Shown piece after piece: positions 51,917-60,255 of a stretch of 64,000 nt of DNA. Made by a program: the position numbers and the translations under genes. Where the stretch lies: NCBI RefSeq assembly GCF_003967015.1, contig NZ_AP017560.1, positions 2,294,001 to 2,358,000 on the forward strand. The letters are read 5' to 3'. The notes under the pieces were generated by a model, which searched no databases, was not told where the DNA came from, and was given only the letters and a program-made list of their open reading frames with translations. Source of the DNA: Pseudanabaena sp. ABRG5-3 (GTDB lineage Bacteria; Cyanobacteriota; Cyanobacteriia; Pseudanabaenales; Pseudanabaenaceae). Positions within the stretch are counted from its first letter, which is position 1; every line of letters begins with the position of its first letter.

Positions 51917-53137
51917 ATGATATGCGTTGCTATGAATATTGCTCCCCTAAGCTGGACAGAACTAGAAATTCTTACCGATTTCCAAATAGATTATGTCAAT
52001 GGACTGACTAACGCACAATCAAAATTGCGCCTATTTGGGCATCCCGAAACAGATGTGCGCGTCACCCTATATCGCGATAACCATGCTTGGTGTCCCTACT
52101 GTCAAAAAATCTGGCTATGGCTCGAAGAGAAGCAAATTCCCTATCGCATCGAAAAAGTAACCATGTTTTGCTATGGCGAGAAAGAAAGCTGGTACAAACG
52201 GAAAGTACCATCGGGAATGCTACCTGCGATCGCATTAGATGGGCGCTTAATTACCGAAAGCGATGATATTTTGATTGCCCTAGAGCAGGTATTTGGCTCG
52301 CTAAGTCGCAGCATGACCGATGCCCAAGTATTACCGATTAGAAGACTAGAACGCATCCTATTTAGATCTTGGTGCGAATGGCTCTGTCGCCCGATCGTAT
52401 CTGCCAAACAAGAACAGCGTCATCGCGAACAATTTATCGAAGTCATGCAAAAAGTGGAAGAGGTTTTAGGAAGTACGCCTAGCCGATACTTTTTAGATGA
52501 GTTCGGCACTGCGGATGTCATCTTTACCCCCTATGTCGAGCGGATGAATGCCAGCCTCTATTATTACAAGGGCTATTCTATGCGCGAAGAAAATCCTCGC
52601 ATGGCGGAATGGTTTAATGCGATGGAAAGTCGATCTACCTATCGCGGAACTCAGAGCGATTTCCATACCCATGCCCATGATTTACCACCACAGATGGGAG
52701 GCTGTTGGGAAAATGGCGAACCACAGATGCTCATTAATAAATCAAAGGTGGATAATGGCTCTTGGTTTGGTTTACCCGATGTCATGTATCCTGAGCCAGA
52801 AAACTCGCGTGCCGAAGCTCTCTACCGTGTCCTCAAACATCGCCAAAATATCATTCGTGTTAATCCTGCGGACGATCGCTTATTTGATGAAGCCCTACGC
52901 TGTGCTTTAACCAACATGATCAAAGATGATACAGGTTGTGTCCCCCCAGATGGTGCTGATGCGGCACTACGGTATTTACGCGATCGCATTAGTGTGCCGC
53001 GTGATATGTCGATTTATGCAGCCAAGCGCTTGCGTGAAGCTTTAGAAAAAACGGCTGCACTAGTAGGCGATCGGCAAGGTGTTCCCATTCCCTTCAATCA
53101 TCGTCGCGATCAAGACCCCAGCAATTTTAGAGACTAA
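51917..53137 (+). CDS. Glutathione S-transferase family protein
   Basis: 406 residues, longer than a classical GST. The thioredoxin-like N-terminal domain carries [33 protein letters not shown] with a CPYC redox motif (about residues 59-62). [29 protein letters not shown] is the glutathione-contact region (cis-Pro and ESDD). A helical C-terminal domain follows ([30 protein letters not shown]). The extra 130 residues ([45 protein letters not shown]) form a cyanobacterial/plant-type extension. ATG 51917 or 51932 could start it. Probably cytosolic thiol or detoxification chemistry; substrate unknown. Confidence 0.88.
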   Translation: MICVAMNIAPLSWTELEILTDFQIDYVNGLTNAQSKLRLFGHPETDVRVTLYRDNHAWCPYCQKIWLWLEEKQIPYRIEKVTMFCYGEKESWYKRKVPSGMLPAIALDGRLITESDDILIALEQVFGSLSRSMTDAQVLPIRRLERILFRSWCEWLCRPIVSAKQEQRHREQFIEVMQKVEEVLGSTPSRYFLDEFGTADVIFTPYVERMNASLYYYKGYSMREENPRMAEWFNAMESRSTYRGTQSDFHTHAHDLPPQMGGCWENGEPQMLINKSKVDNGSWFGLPDVMYPEPENSRAEALYRVLKHRQNIIRVNPADDRLFDEALRCALTNMIKDDTGCVPPDGADAALRYLRDRISVPRDMSIYAAKRLREALEKTAALVGDRQGVPIPFNHRRDQDPSNFRD

Positions 53138-53154
53138 GGGGAGCGTAAATTAGC

Positions 53155-53220
53155 GTAGGGGCGGGTTTTGCTGATAGCATTACAGTATATAGTCAAATCA
53201 TCGACTAAACCCGCCCCTAC
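53155..53220. repeat. GTAGGGGCGGGTTT inverted repeat
   Basis: Arms GTAGGGGCGGGTTT and AAACCCGCCCCTAC separated by 38 bp of AT-rich sequence. The same arms lie within the MITE-like element at 21160-21301. It lies between two convergent genes. Confidence 0.75.
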
Positions 53221-53266
53221 AAAAGATGATGATTTTATTAAATTCCCAATCCTAAGTAATTTGCTT

Positions 53267-54919
53267 TTAATCAAAAGTATTTTCATTGATCAACATTTGG
53301 CGTGGCAGGACACGTAGAGCCTCCTCTAAGGTTGTAACTCCTGTAGAAACTTTCTGTCGCACGCTATCGCCAAAGGATTCATAGTTGTGATCTGCTAAGT
53401 AAGCAACTAGTTGGGATTGATCTTCTGCATTGATTATTTTTCGTAGTTTTGGAGTGATATTTAGGACTTCAAATATTGCCTCACGCCCCAGATAGCCAGA
53501 ACCAAAACAATGTTCACAACCCTTGCCCCGTCGCCAATCTTGATACTTAACTTCTTGGATAGGGATATTAAGTAAGGTGAGTTCTGATTTTGTTGGTACA
53601 TAAGCCTCAGCACAAAAAGAACAGATCTTTCGTACCAATCTTTGAGCAACTATACCTAATAGGGATTCCATGATTAAATTGGTATTCATTCCCAAATCCT
53701 TTAATCGAGCGATCGTACTAATGGCATCATTAGTGTGCATCGTTGATAGCACTAGATGTCCTGTCAAGGCGGCTCTAACTGTAATTTCTGCGGTTTCTAG
53801 GTCACGAATTTCTCCCACCATAATGATGTCTGGATCTTGACGCAAAATTGACTTTAGTCCAGAAGCAAAAGTGAGTCCTCCGACCTCCTGCACTTGACCT
53901 TGAGTGATATTTGATAAATTATATTCAATCGGATCTTCCATCGTAATGACATTGACTTGATCCGTTGCTAGCAATTGCAAAGTGGCATAGAGGGTGCTCG
54001 TTTTTCCTGAACCTGTAGGTCCCGTCACGATAATTAAGCCTTGAGGTTGAGATAGCCAATTGCGATAGATATTTAGCGATCGCTCACTAAAGCCAATATC
54101 TTCCAGTCGGGTCATCATCATTTTGTTACGGGGCAATAGCCGAATTACCGCTTTTTCGCCACCAACACAAGGAAAGGTACTTACCCGCATATCTAAATCA
54201 AGGTCAAGATTATCGGCAGTGACGTAGTGCTGACTAATGCGTCCATCTTGAGGACGACGACTTTCGCCAATGTTCATGTTACTCATAACCTTGAGAGCTA
54301 CGATTGTCTTGCGGCTGACTTCGGGCGGTAAGATGCGTGTTGTTCTTAAGATGCCATCAATGCGATAACGTACTCTCAGTCCCAAGTCTGTAGGTTCTAA
54401 GTGAATATCACTAGCTCGATGTTGCAGCGCAACGGAAATCAAGGCATTAATCCGATGGGTTTGATCAAGTGCTTGGGATAGATATATTTCCGAGATCTCG
54501 TCGAGATGTGCTTCTTCATTGTCTCCTGTAAGAGGATTGACAATTGGAGAAGCAATATTATTCGGTTCAGGCAAATTTTGTCTAAGAAACCATAGCAAAT
54601 AGCTTTCAGAAGAGACGTTTACATTCTTGATACCTGTCAATGTACGATTGCTGATTAGCTCAATTTCTTCATTACTCAATGGACGTGGTGAACCAAGATA
54701 AAAATAGCCATGCCATAGGAGCAGAGGAATTACGGGTGGTAGGGATTTGCGGTCTTCAAAACAGTGAAAAAATCGGTAATTAATATCTTCATCAAGGAGG
54801 TCAATGCGTAAAGCACCTCTTTTATCAACTATTAGCCCAATGGCTTCTTCGCAAGTAATTTCTTGTCTGCGGAGACGCTTCCATACAGATACAGGAGAAT
54901 TCACAAGTACGTTAGTCAT
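53267..54919 (-). CDS. GspE/PilB-type secretion or pilus assembly ATPase
   Basis: 550-residue hexameric ATPase of the type II secretion/type IV pilus family, acting at the inner membrane. The N-terminal region is short and divergent. The core runs HRASDIHLEPTDLGLRVRYRIDGILR, DGRISQHY, STFPCVGGEKAVIRLL, Walker A VTGPTGSGKTSTLYATL, Asp box TMEDPIEYNL, Walker B LRQDPDIIMVGEIRDLETAE and the His box GHLVLSTMHTNDA. The zinc tetracysteine is CSFC with CEHC (about 440-480). It is shorter than the main pilus extension ATPase PilB of cyanobacteria (about 670 residues), so it may be the second, GspE-like paralogue. No other pilus gene is adjacent. Confidence 0.9.
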   Translation of the reverse strand: MTNVLVNSPVSVWKRLRRQEITCEEAIGLIVDKRGALRIDLLDEDINYRFFHCFEDRKSLPPVIPLLLWHGYFYLGSPRPLSNEEIELISNRTLTGIKNVNVSSESYLLWFLRQNLPEPNNIASPIVNPLTGDNEEAHLDEISEIYLSQALDQTHRINALISVALQHRASDIHLEPTDLGLRVRYRIDGILRTTRILPPEVSRKTIVALKVMSNMNIGESRRPQDGRISQHYVTADNLDLDLDMRVSTFPCVGGEKAVIRLLPRNKMMMTRLEDIGFSERSLNIYRNWLSQPQGLIIVTGPTGSGKTSTLYATLQLLATDQVNVITMEDPIEYNLSNITQGQVQEVGGLTFASGLKSILRQDPDIIMVGEIRDLETAEITVRAALTGHLVLSTMHTNDAISTIARLKDLGMNTNLIMESLLGIVAQRLVRKICSFCAEAYVPTKSELTLLNIPIQEVKYQDWRRGKGCEHCFGSGYLGREAIFEVLNITPKLRKIINAEDQSQLVAYLADHNYESFGDSVRQKVSTGVTTLEEALRVLPRQMLINENTFD

Positions 54920-55028
54920 ACTATTTTCTTGTAACTTATTCTCTTACTCGTAATCGCGATCGTCACTACACAACTATAACAACAGCTATCTTAAATTTAC
55001 GTTCAACGTCTACCCCCATTTGATGATT
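54920..55028. other. Promoter spacer of the GspE-like gene
   Basis: AT-rich sequence with one GCGATCG-type HIP1 variant. No gene or repeat seen; the rest of the 334 bp gap (55029-55253) is occupied by two palindromes and about 110 bp of plain AT-rich DNA before the diguanylate cyclase. Confidence 0.45.
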
Positions 55029-55061
55029 AATGAAAAAAGTCGCTTCACAACTTTTTTCATT
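55029..55061. repeat. Hairpin AATGAAAAAAGT / ACTTTTTTCATT
   Basis: Perfect 12-bp arms with a nine-base loop (CGCTTCACA). It adjoins the family D element. Confidence 0.65.
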
Positions 55062-55063
55062 AC

Positions 55064-55142
55064 GTAGCTGGGAAAAACCTGTGACGCACGCGCAGCGTGT
55101 GTCACAGGTTTTGGGATTTTATATTTAATTGCATCTAGCTAC
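55064..55142. repeat. Palindromic element, family D
   Basis: Ends GTAGCT and AGCTAC. The stem has arms AAACCTGTGACGCACGC and GCGTGTGTCACAGGTTT around GCA, followed by TTTTATATTTAATTGCATCTAGCTAC. Copies at 56130-56170 and 60086-60187 share the stem pattern and the right flank. Confidence 0.75.
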
Positions 55143-55253
55143 TTAGCATAATTAGGAAACTCTCTAAAATATTAAATTTGACTGGTTATTTGGCAATTTC
55201 CTAAAGCTGTTCTAGAATTGCTAAACCCAACGTCCAATCTGGAAAAGTAAAGT

Positions 55254-56099
55254 ATGGAAACTGAAAATTATCAACAAGTTCCCACGGAACCACTTTTCTT
55301 GACTAAAGTTGAGAACCTAGAACAAGAAATTCAGGATTTAAAAGCTCAAAACCAAAATCTCAAAGATCAGTTAAACAACAAGATTATTCATGAACAGCAA
55401 CTTGCCCTAGCTAATTATTCCCTACAAACTGAAATAATCGATCGCCAACAGACTGAGGCAGCTCTACGCTTGCTTGTAGAAAAGCTTGCTGGTGAAAAAA
55501 ATGATTTAGAACTGATTTTAGATACTACTACTGCCCATAGTGACACGATTGAGGCATTGCTCTACGATAAAGCCCTATCGCTTGCCCGCGAAGTAACGAT
55601 TGATGGCTTGACTCAGATTGCAAATCGTCGCGCCTTTGATCAACGCTTAGCTACGGAATGGCAACGTCTAGCTAGGGAATGTTCACCACTTTCCTTACTA
55701 TTATGCGATGTTGATTTTTTTAAACGCTTTAATGATCGCTATGGACATCCTGCGGGGGATGAATGTTTAAAGTCGGTGGCAAAGGCGATCGAATCTTGTA
55801 TCCGCCGTCCCGCCGATCTTGCCGCACGTTATGGCGGCGAAGAATTTGCAGTGATTTTGCCAAGTACCCAAAAAGATGGAGCAATCTACATTGCGGAACA
55901 AATTTGTCAAGCTGTAAATGCGTTACAGATTCCTCACGAAGCTTCCTATGTGAGAAGTCATGTGTCAGTGAGCATTGGTGTATCTACGATATTTCCTGAG
56001 CGGCACATAGATGCCAAGGTTCTAATTGAGGCGACAGATAGAGGTTTATATTTAGCGAAGGATCAAGGACGCGATCGCGCAGTATTTAACATTGCTTAG
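55254..56099 (+). CDS. Diguanylate cyclase (coiled coil plus GGDEF)
   Basis: 281 residues; makes the second messenger cyclic di-GMP from two GTP. Residues about 15-110 form a coiled coil (VENLEQEIQDLKAQNQNLKDQLNNKI, then ALRLLVEKLAGEKNDLELIL) that should dimerise the enzyme. The GGDEF domain follows: VTIDGLTQIANRRAFDQRL, LLLCDVDFFKRFNDRYGHPAGDECL, and active site RYGGEEFAVILP. The inhibitory I-site RPAD lies five residues before GGEEF, so product inhibition is expected. No sensor domain or membrane segment. The gene stands alone; a family D hairpin follows. Confidence 0.94.
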   Translation: METENYQQVPTEPLFLTKVENLEQEIQDLKAQNQNLKDQLNNKIIHEQQLALANYSLQTEIIDRQQTEAALRLLVEKLAGEKNDLELILDTTTAHSDTIEALLYDKALSLAREVTIDGLTQIANRRAFDQRLATEWQRLARECSPLSLLLCDVDFFKRFNDRYGHPAGDECLKSVAKAIESCIRRPADLAARYGGEEFAVILPSTQKDGAIYIAEQICQAVNALQIPHEASYVRSHVSVSIGVSTIFPERHIDAKVLIEATDRGLYLAKDQGRDRAVFNIA

Positions 56100-56129
56100 C
56101 ATCCTCCAGTTGAAAGTAAAAACCAGAGC

Positions 56130-56170
56130 AAAAACCTGTAGCGCACGCGCAGTGTACGCTACAGGTTTTT
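56130..56170. repeat. Palindromic element, family D (core)
   Basis: Arms AAAAACCTGTAGCGCACGC and GTGTACGCTACAGGTTTTT around GCA, followed by AGGTTTTATATTTATTA. It lies between two convergent genes. The last codons of ldhA (encoding KYKT) are read from the right flank of this element. Confidence 0.75.
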
Positions 56171-57191
56171 AGGTTTTATATTTATTAGCGATCGCGTTAT
56201 CTATCTTGACCTCATTGGTACAGGTTCCGCTTTCTGCAAATTCAGTAATATTTGCGAGGGTTGTCTCGGCGATATTCGCAAGGGCTTGACTAGTGAAAAA
56301 AGCTTGATGTCCTGTGACAATCACATTAGGAAAAGTGAGTAAGCGCTGAAAAGTATCATCTTGAATGACTTCATTGGATAAATCTTCAAAAAATAAATCT
56401 GCTTCCTGTTCATATACATCAATGCCAAGATAGCCGATCGCACCAGATTTCAAGCCATCGATCGCCGCCTGCGTATCGATCAGTCCGCCGCGACTGGTAT
56501 TAATCAGCATTGTGCCAGTCTTAAGCTTAGCGATCGCTTCTGTATTAATCAAATGATGGGTATCAGGAGTTAATGGACAATGGAGGGAAATAATATCGGA
56601 CTGCGATAATAGTTCTGCCATAGACACATATTTCATGCCTAGTTCTAAACAGATCGGATTGTGATAGGCATCATAACCTAATAATTTGCAGCCAAATCCA
56701 CGCATAATCTGGGCGAAAATTGCGCCGATTTTCCCTGTCCCCACAACACCAACCGTTGCTCCATGCAAATCAAAACCGAGTAATCCCTCAATGGAAAAAT
56801 TGCCTTCTCTGACACGGTTGTAAGCTCGATGAATCTTTCGATTTAAAGACAAAATCAAAGCGACGGCATGTTCAGCTACCGCATAGGGCGAATAGGCAGG
56901 AACACGCACGATCGTCATCCCCAAATTGCTTGCAGCAGTCAAGTCTACATGGTTAAACCCTGCCGATCTTAGCGCGATTAATTTTGTGCCACCCTTAGCA
57001 AGGATTTGCAGCATTTCGGCATTGAGATAGTCATTAATAAAAATGCAGATGGCGGGAAATCCTGCGGCAAGAGAAATTGTCTCATAGCTTAGGTGTGACT
57101 CAAAAAAGATGATTTCATGGCGATGCTTCTCATTTTCTACTCCAAAAAATTGGCGATCGTAGGGCTTGGTATTGAAAAACGCGACTTTCAT
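56169..57191 (-). CDS. ldhA: D-lactate dehydrogenase family (2-hydroxyacid dehydrogenase)
   Basis: 340 residues from [16 protein letters not shown], the start typical of LdhA; an ATG at 57215 would place the start in the preceding terminator region. Reduces pyruvate to D-lactate with NADH. NAD fold [20 protein letters not shown] (about 145-164). Active-site Arg is in [14 protein letters not shown], the Glu in [13 protein letters not shown], and the His in [30 protein letters not shown]-type segment [18 protein letters not shown] is present. The gene follows glgP on the same strand, 66 bp away with a hairpin between, linking glycogen breakdown to fermentation. Confidence 0.93.
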   Translation of the reverse strand: MKVAFFNTKPYDRQFFGVENEKHRHEIIFFESHLSYETISLAAGFPAICIFINDYLNAEMLQILAKGGTKLIALRSAGFNHVDLTAASNLGMTIVRVPAYSPYAVAEHAVALILSLNRKIHRAYNRVREGNFSIEGLLGFDLHGATVGVVGTGKIGAIFAQIMRGFGCKLLGYDAYHNPICLELGMKYVSMAELLSQSDIISLHCPLTPDTHHLINTEAIAKLKTGTMLINTSRGGLIDTQAAIDGLKSGAIGYLGIDVYEQEADLFFEDLSNEVIQDDTFQRLLTFPNVIVTGHQAFFTSQALANIAETTLANITEFAESGTCTNEVKIDNAIANKYKT

Positions 57192-57218
57192 AATTAGTTG
57201 GATAGTGTACATCACATA

Positions 57219-57245
57219 ATAAAGGCTCGCTTAGCGAGCCTTTAT
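57219..57245 (-). terminator. Terminator between glgP and ldhA
   Basis: Perfect stem ATAAAGGCTCGC-TTA-GCGAGCCTTTAT, 12 bp beyond the glgP stop. Partial read-through to ldhA is possible. Confidence 0.75.
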
Positions 57246-57257
57246 CAAGTTTAAGAA

Positions 57258-59792
57258 TTAACCACCAACCTTCAGGGTAGCTTTGGCTGGGTCATAGGGT
57301 TCTAGTTCTACCTTAACGGGTTTAACTTTCCAGATGTCATCGCAATATTCTTTAATTGTGCGATCGGAAGAGAACTTGCCAGAACGCGCAACATTGAGAA
57401 TACTCATAGTTGTCCAAAGCTCGACATCCTTATAGGCTTCACTTACCTTTGCCTGACAGTCAGCATAGGCTTGGTAATCTGCCAACAGCATATAGTCATC
57501 ACGATGGAGGAGTGCATCGACCAAAGGCTTAAACAAGTCCTTTTCTCCAGGGGAGAAATATCCCATGCTCAGGCGATCGAGAACATGACGCAGTTCTTCA
57601 TTTTTCTCGTAGAAGGAATAGGGGTTATAGCCTTCAGACTTCATCTGTTCTACTTCCGCAGCCGTGAGACCAAACAGGAAGAAGTTCTCTTCACCGACTT
57701 CCTCGCGAATTTCGATATTGGCTCCATCCAATGTGCCAATGGTTAAGGCTCCATTCATCGTGAATTTCATATTGCCTGTACCAGAAGCTTCTTTACCTGC
57801 GGTAGAGATTTGCTCTGATAGATCCGCCGCAGGATAGATCAACTGTCCTAACGAAGCGCTGAAGTTAGCTAAAAAGACAACTTTCAGTCTGCCATGGACA
57901 TCAGGATCGCGATTGACGACATCGGCTACGGCATTGATTGCTTTGATAATCAACTTCGCCATGAAATATCCAGGGGCTGCCTTGCCACCAAAGATGAAGG
58001 TGCGAGGAGTCATTTGGATACTAGGATTTTGCTTGATGCGAAGGTACAGGGCAATGATATGCAGCAGATCAAGATGTTGACGCTTGTATTCATGAATCCG
58101 CTTGACTTGAATATCAAAGATGGAGTTGACATCCACTTCCACGCAATTGTGAGCCATGATGTAATCAGCCAGTTTTTGCTTATTAGCTTGTTTAATCTGT
58201 CTCCAGCGATCGCGAAAATCTTTATCATCCACAAAAGCTTCGAGTTTACGCAGTTCATCAAGATGCTTGAGCCAAGTATCACCGATTTTTTCGGTAATCA
58301 ATCCTGACAAGGCTGGGTTAGCAAGCAGTACCCAACGGCGAGGTGTGACCCCATTAGTTTTGTTGTTAAACTTCTCTGGCCAAAGTTTGTAGAAGTCCCT
58401 CAAAACATCTTGCTTGAGTAGCTCAGTATGCAATGCCGCAACACCATTAACTGCGTGACTGCCAACGGTGGCAAGGTTTGCCATGCGTACCTGTTTGCCA
58501 CCACTTTCTTCAATGATCGAGAGGCGAGACAATAATTCTTCATCATCGGGATACCAAGTCTGCACATCCTGCAAGAAGCGATGATTGATCTCATAAATGA
58601 TTTCCAAATGCCGAGGCAATAGACTCTCAAATAGAGGTACACCCCATTTCTCTAATGCCTCAGGCATGAGCGTGTGATTTGTGTAAGCAAAGGTACTTTG
58701 GGTGATCCGCCATGCTTCATCCCAGAAGAGTTCATGCTCATCGACTAACAGACGCATCATTTCTGCAATACTGATTGCGGGGTGCGTATCATTTAGCTGG
58801 ATCGCGGCATGTTCAGGTAAGTTGTCGAGACGATTGTATTTTTTAAGATGACGACGAATGATATCTTGCAGTGAGCAGGATACAAAGAAAAATTGCTGCT
58901 CTAGACGCAACTGACGACCTTGAGGGGTGTTGTCATTGGGATAGAGAACCTTGGAAATGGTTTCTGATTTGATCTTGGTGGCTACCGCGCCGTCATAGTC
59001 GCCAGAGTTAAAGGCTTGGAAGTTAAAGTCTTCACCTGCTTCCGCTTTCCATAGACGCAAAGTATTTACGGTGTTGGTTTGATAACCGGGAACTGGGGTG
59101 TCATGGGGGATGCCTTCAACGGTGAAGCTAGGAATCCAACGGGTATGGGGACGACCGCGATCATCATTGTAGATTTCCGTATGTCCACCAAATTTTACTT
59201 GGACGGTGGACTCATAGCGGACGACTTCCCAAGGATTGCCACAACGTAGCCACTTGTCGGGGATCTCCACCTGCCAGCCATGCTGAATTGATTGGTTGAA
59301 AATACCAAATTCATAGCGGATGCCATAGCCCATGGCAGGGACTTCTAAGGTAGCTAGGGAATCGAGGAAACAAGCAGCTAAACGCCCCAAACCACCGTTA
59401 CCTAAACCGGGATCAGGTTCCTGCTCTAATACTTCGGTAAGGTCTAGTCCCGACTCTCGTACAGCTTGCTCGATCGATTCGTAGAGGTCAAGGTTAATCA
59501 AGCTATTACCAAGATGTCGCCCCATCAAAAATTCGGCAGACAGGTAATAAACAGTCTTGATGTCTTGCTCATGGTAGACCTTGAGGGTTTGAAGCCAACG
59601 TTGCAACAGGCGATCGCGTGTGGTGTACGACAACGCCATGTAGTAGTCGGTGAAGTTTGCCAGAAGTGCCAGTTTGCCTTGTATGTAGAAAAGGTTATCG
59701 GCAAATGCTCGCTTGAGGGTTTCAATACTTAAACCTGTGCGATCGTCTTCTACCGTAATATTGCTGGTTTGATTAGCAACATTTGTTTGCAT
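57258..59792 (-). CDS. glgP: Glycogen phosphorylase
   Basis: 844 residues; releases glucose-1-phosphate from glycogen using inorganic phosphate and pyridoxal phosphate. Family segments are clear: YYLSAEFLMGRHLGNSLINL, EPDPGLGNGGLGRLAACFLDSLATL, YGIRYEFGIFNQ, HPAISIAEMMRLLVDEH, FNNKTNGVTPRRWVLLANPALS, VKRIHEYKRQHLDLLHII, and the PLP-lysine region EASGTGNMKFTMNGALTIGTLDGANIEI. The length is normal. No phosphorylation or extension motif is seen. It supplies carbon for dark respiration and fermentation; ldhA lies directly downstream. A HIP1 octamer lies within the 5' coding part. Confidence 0.97.
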   Translation of the reverse strand: MQTNVANQTSNITVEDDRTGLSIETLKRAFADNLFYIQGKLALLANFTDYYMALSYTTRDRLLQRWLQTLKVYHEQDIKTVYYLSAEFLMGRHLGNSLINLDLYESIEQAVRESGLDLTEVLEQEPDPGLGNGGLGRLAACFLDSLATLEVPAMGYGIRYEFGIFNQSIQHGWQVEIPDKWLRCGNPWEVVRYESTVQVKFGGHTEIYNDDRGRPHTRWIPSFTVEGIPHDTPVPGYQTNTVNTLRLWKAEAGEDFNFQAFNSGDYDGAVATKIKSETISKVLYPNDNTPQGRQLRLEQQFFFVSCSLQDIIRRHLKKYNRLDNLPEHAAIQLNDTHPAISIAEMMRLLVDEHELFWDEAWRITQSTFAYTNHTLMPEALEKWGVPLFESLLPRHLEIIYEINHRFLQDVQTWYPDDEELLSRLSIIEESGGKQVRMANLATVGSHAVNGVAALHTELLKQDVLRDFYKLWPEKFNNKTNGVTPRRWVLLANPALSGLITEKIGDTWLKHLDELRKLEAFVDDKDFRDRWRQIKQANKQKLADYIMAHNCVEVDVNSIFDIQVKRIHEYKRQHLDLLHIIALYLRIKQNPSIQMTPRTFIFGGKAAPGYFMAKLIIKAINAVADVVNRDPDVHGRLKVVFLANFSASLGQLIYPAADLSEQISTAGKEASGTGNMKFTMNGALTIGTLDGANIEIREEVGEENFFLFGLTAAEVEQMKSEGYNPYSFYEKNEELRHVLDRLSMGYFSPGEKDLFKPLVDALLHRDDYMLLADYQAYADCQAKVSEAYKDVELWTTMSILNVARSGKFSSDRTIKEYCDDIWKVKPVKVELEPYDPAKATLKVGG

Positions 59793-60085
59793 AGAATTAT
59801 TCCTGAATGATTACTTGTCTTATTGCCGTTCTGCTGACCCTAAGGCGGAGGGCAAGGCTACACTCCTATCCAAGCATAAACTTTGGGATGTTGGGTATTT
59901 ATTAACTGATAATTTATGTTTGGAGAGCGCAATATTTACGGTTTCCTGACATTAGCTTAAATTTTTATAAAAAAAAGCTTGTTTAGCTCAATTCGTACAT
60001 GCAAAAGTAGACATTTAAAATACTTGTAGCGATTTGCGCTCTCTGAAAGGAACCATAAAGGAGCAACATTCTTATTGGAATTGGT
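59793..60085. other. Noncoding spacer upstream of glgP
   Basis: AT-rich region that should hold the glgP promoter on the minus strand. An imperfect inverted pair (GAGAGCGCAA near 59935 and TTTGCGCTCTC near 60032) brackets about 90 bp. I see no gene in it. Confidence 0.4.
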
Positions 60086-60187
60086 AACCAGCTAGGCATA
60101 ATTAAAAACCACAGTTAAAACCTATGACGCATGCTGTGCGTGCGTCATAGGTTTTAGGGCTTTGTATTTAATTGCACCTAGCTACCT
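60086..60187. repeat. Palindromic element, family D, with inverted ends
   Basis: Ends AGCTAGGCATAATTAAAA and TTTAATTGCACCTAGCT are inverted repeats. The stem has arms AAAACCTATGACGCA and TGCGTCATAGGTTTT. A TTG at 60172 sometimes taken as the start of the next gene lies inside this element. Confidence 0.75.
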
Positions 60188-60255
60188 ATGAAATAGTACT
60201 TTCAATAAAAACAAAAATCTTGAAAAACCTTGCCAACATCGCCACTCACGTATTT

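Noticed and set aside
60172-60255. TTG start adding 28 residues to the MASE1-SpoIIE protein
   Set aside because: The start lies in a family D repeat and the extra residues match nothing; ATG 60256 is the natural start.
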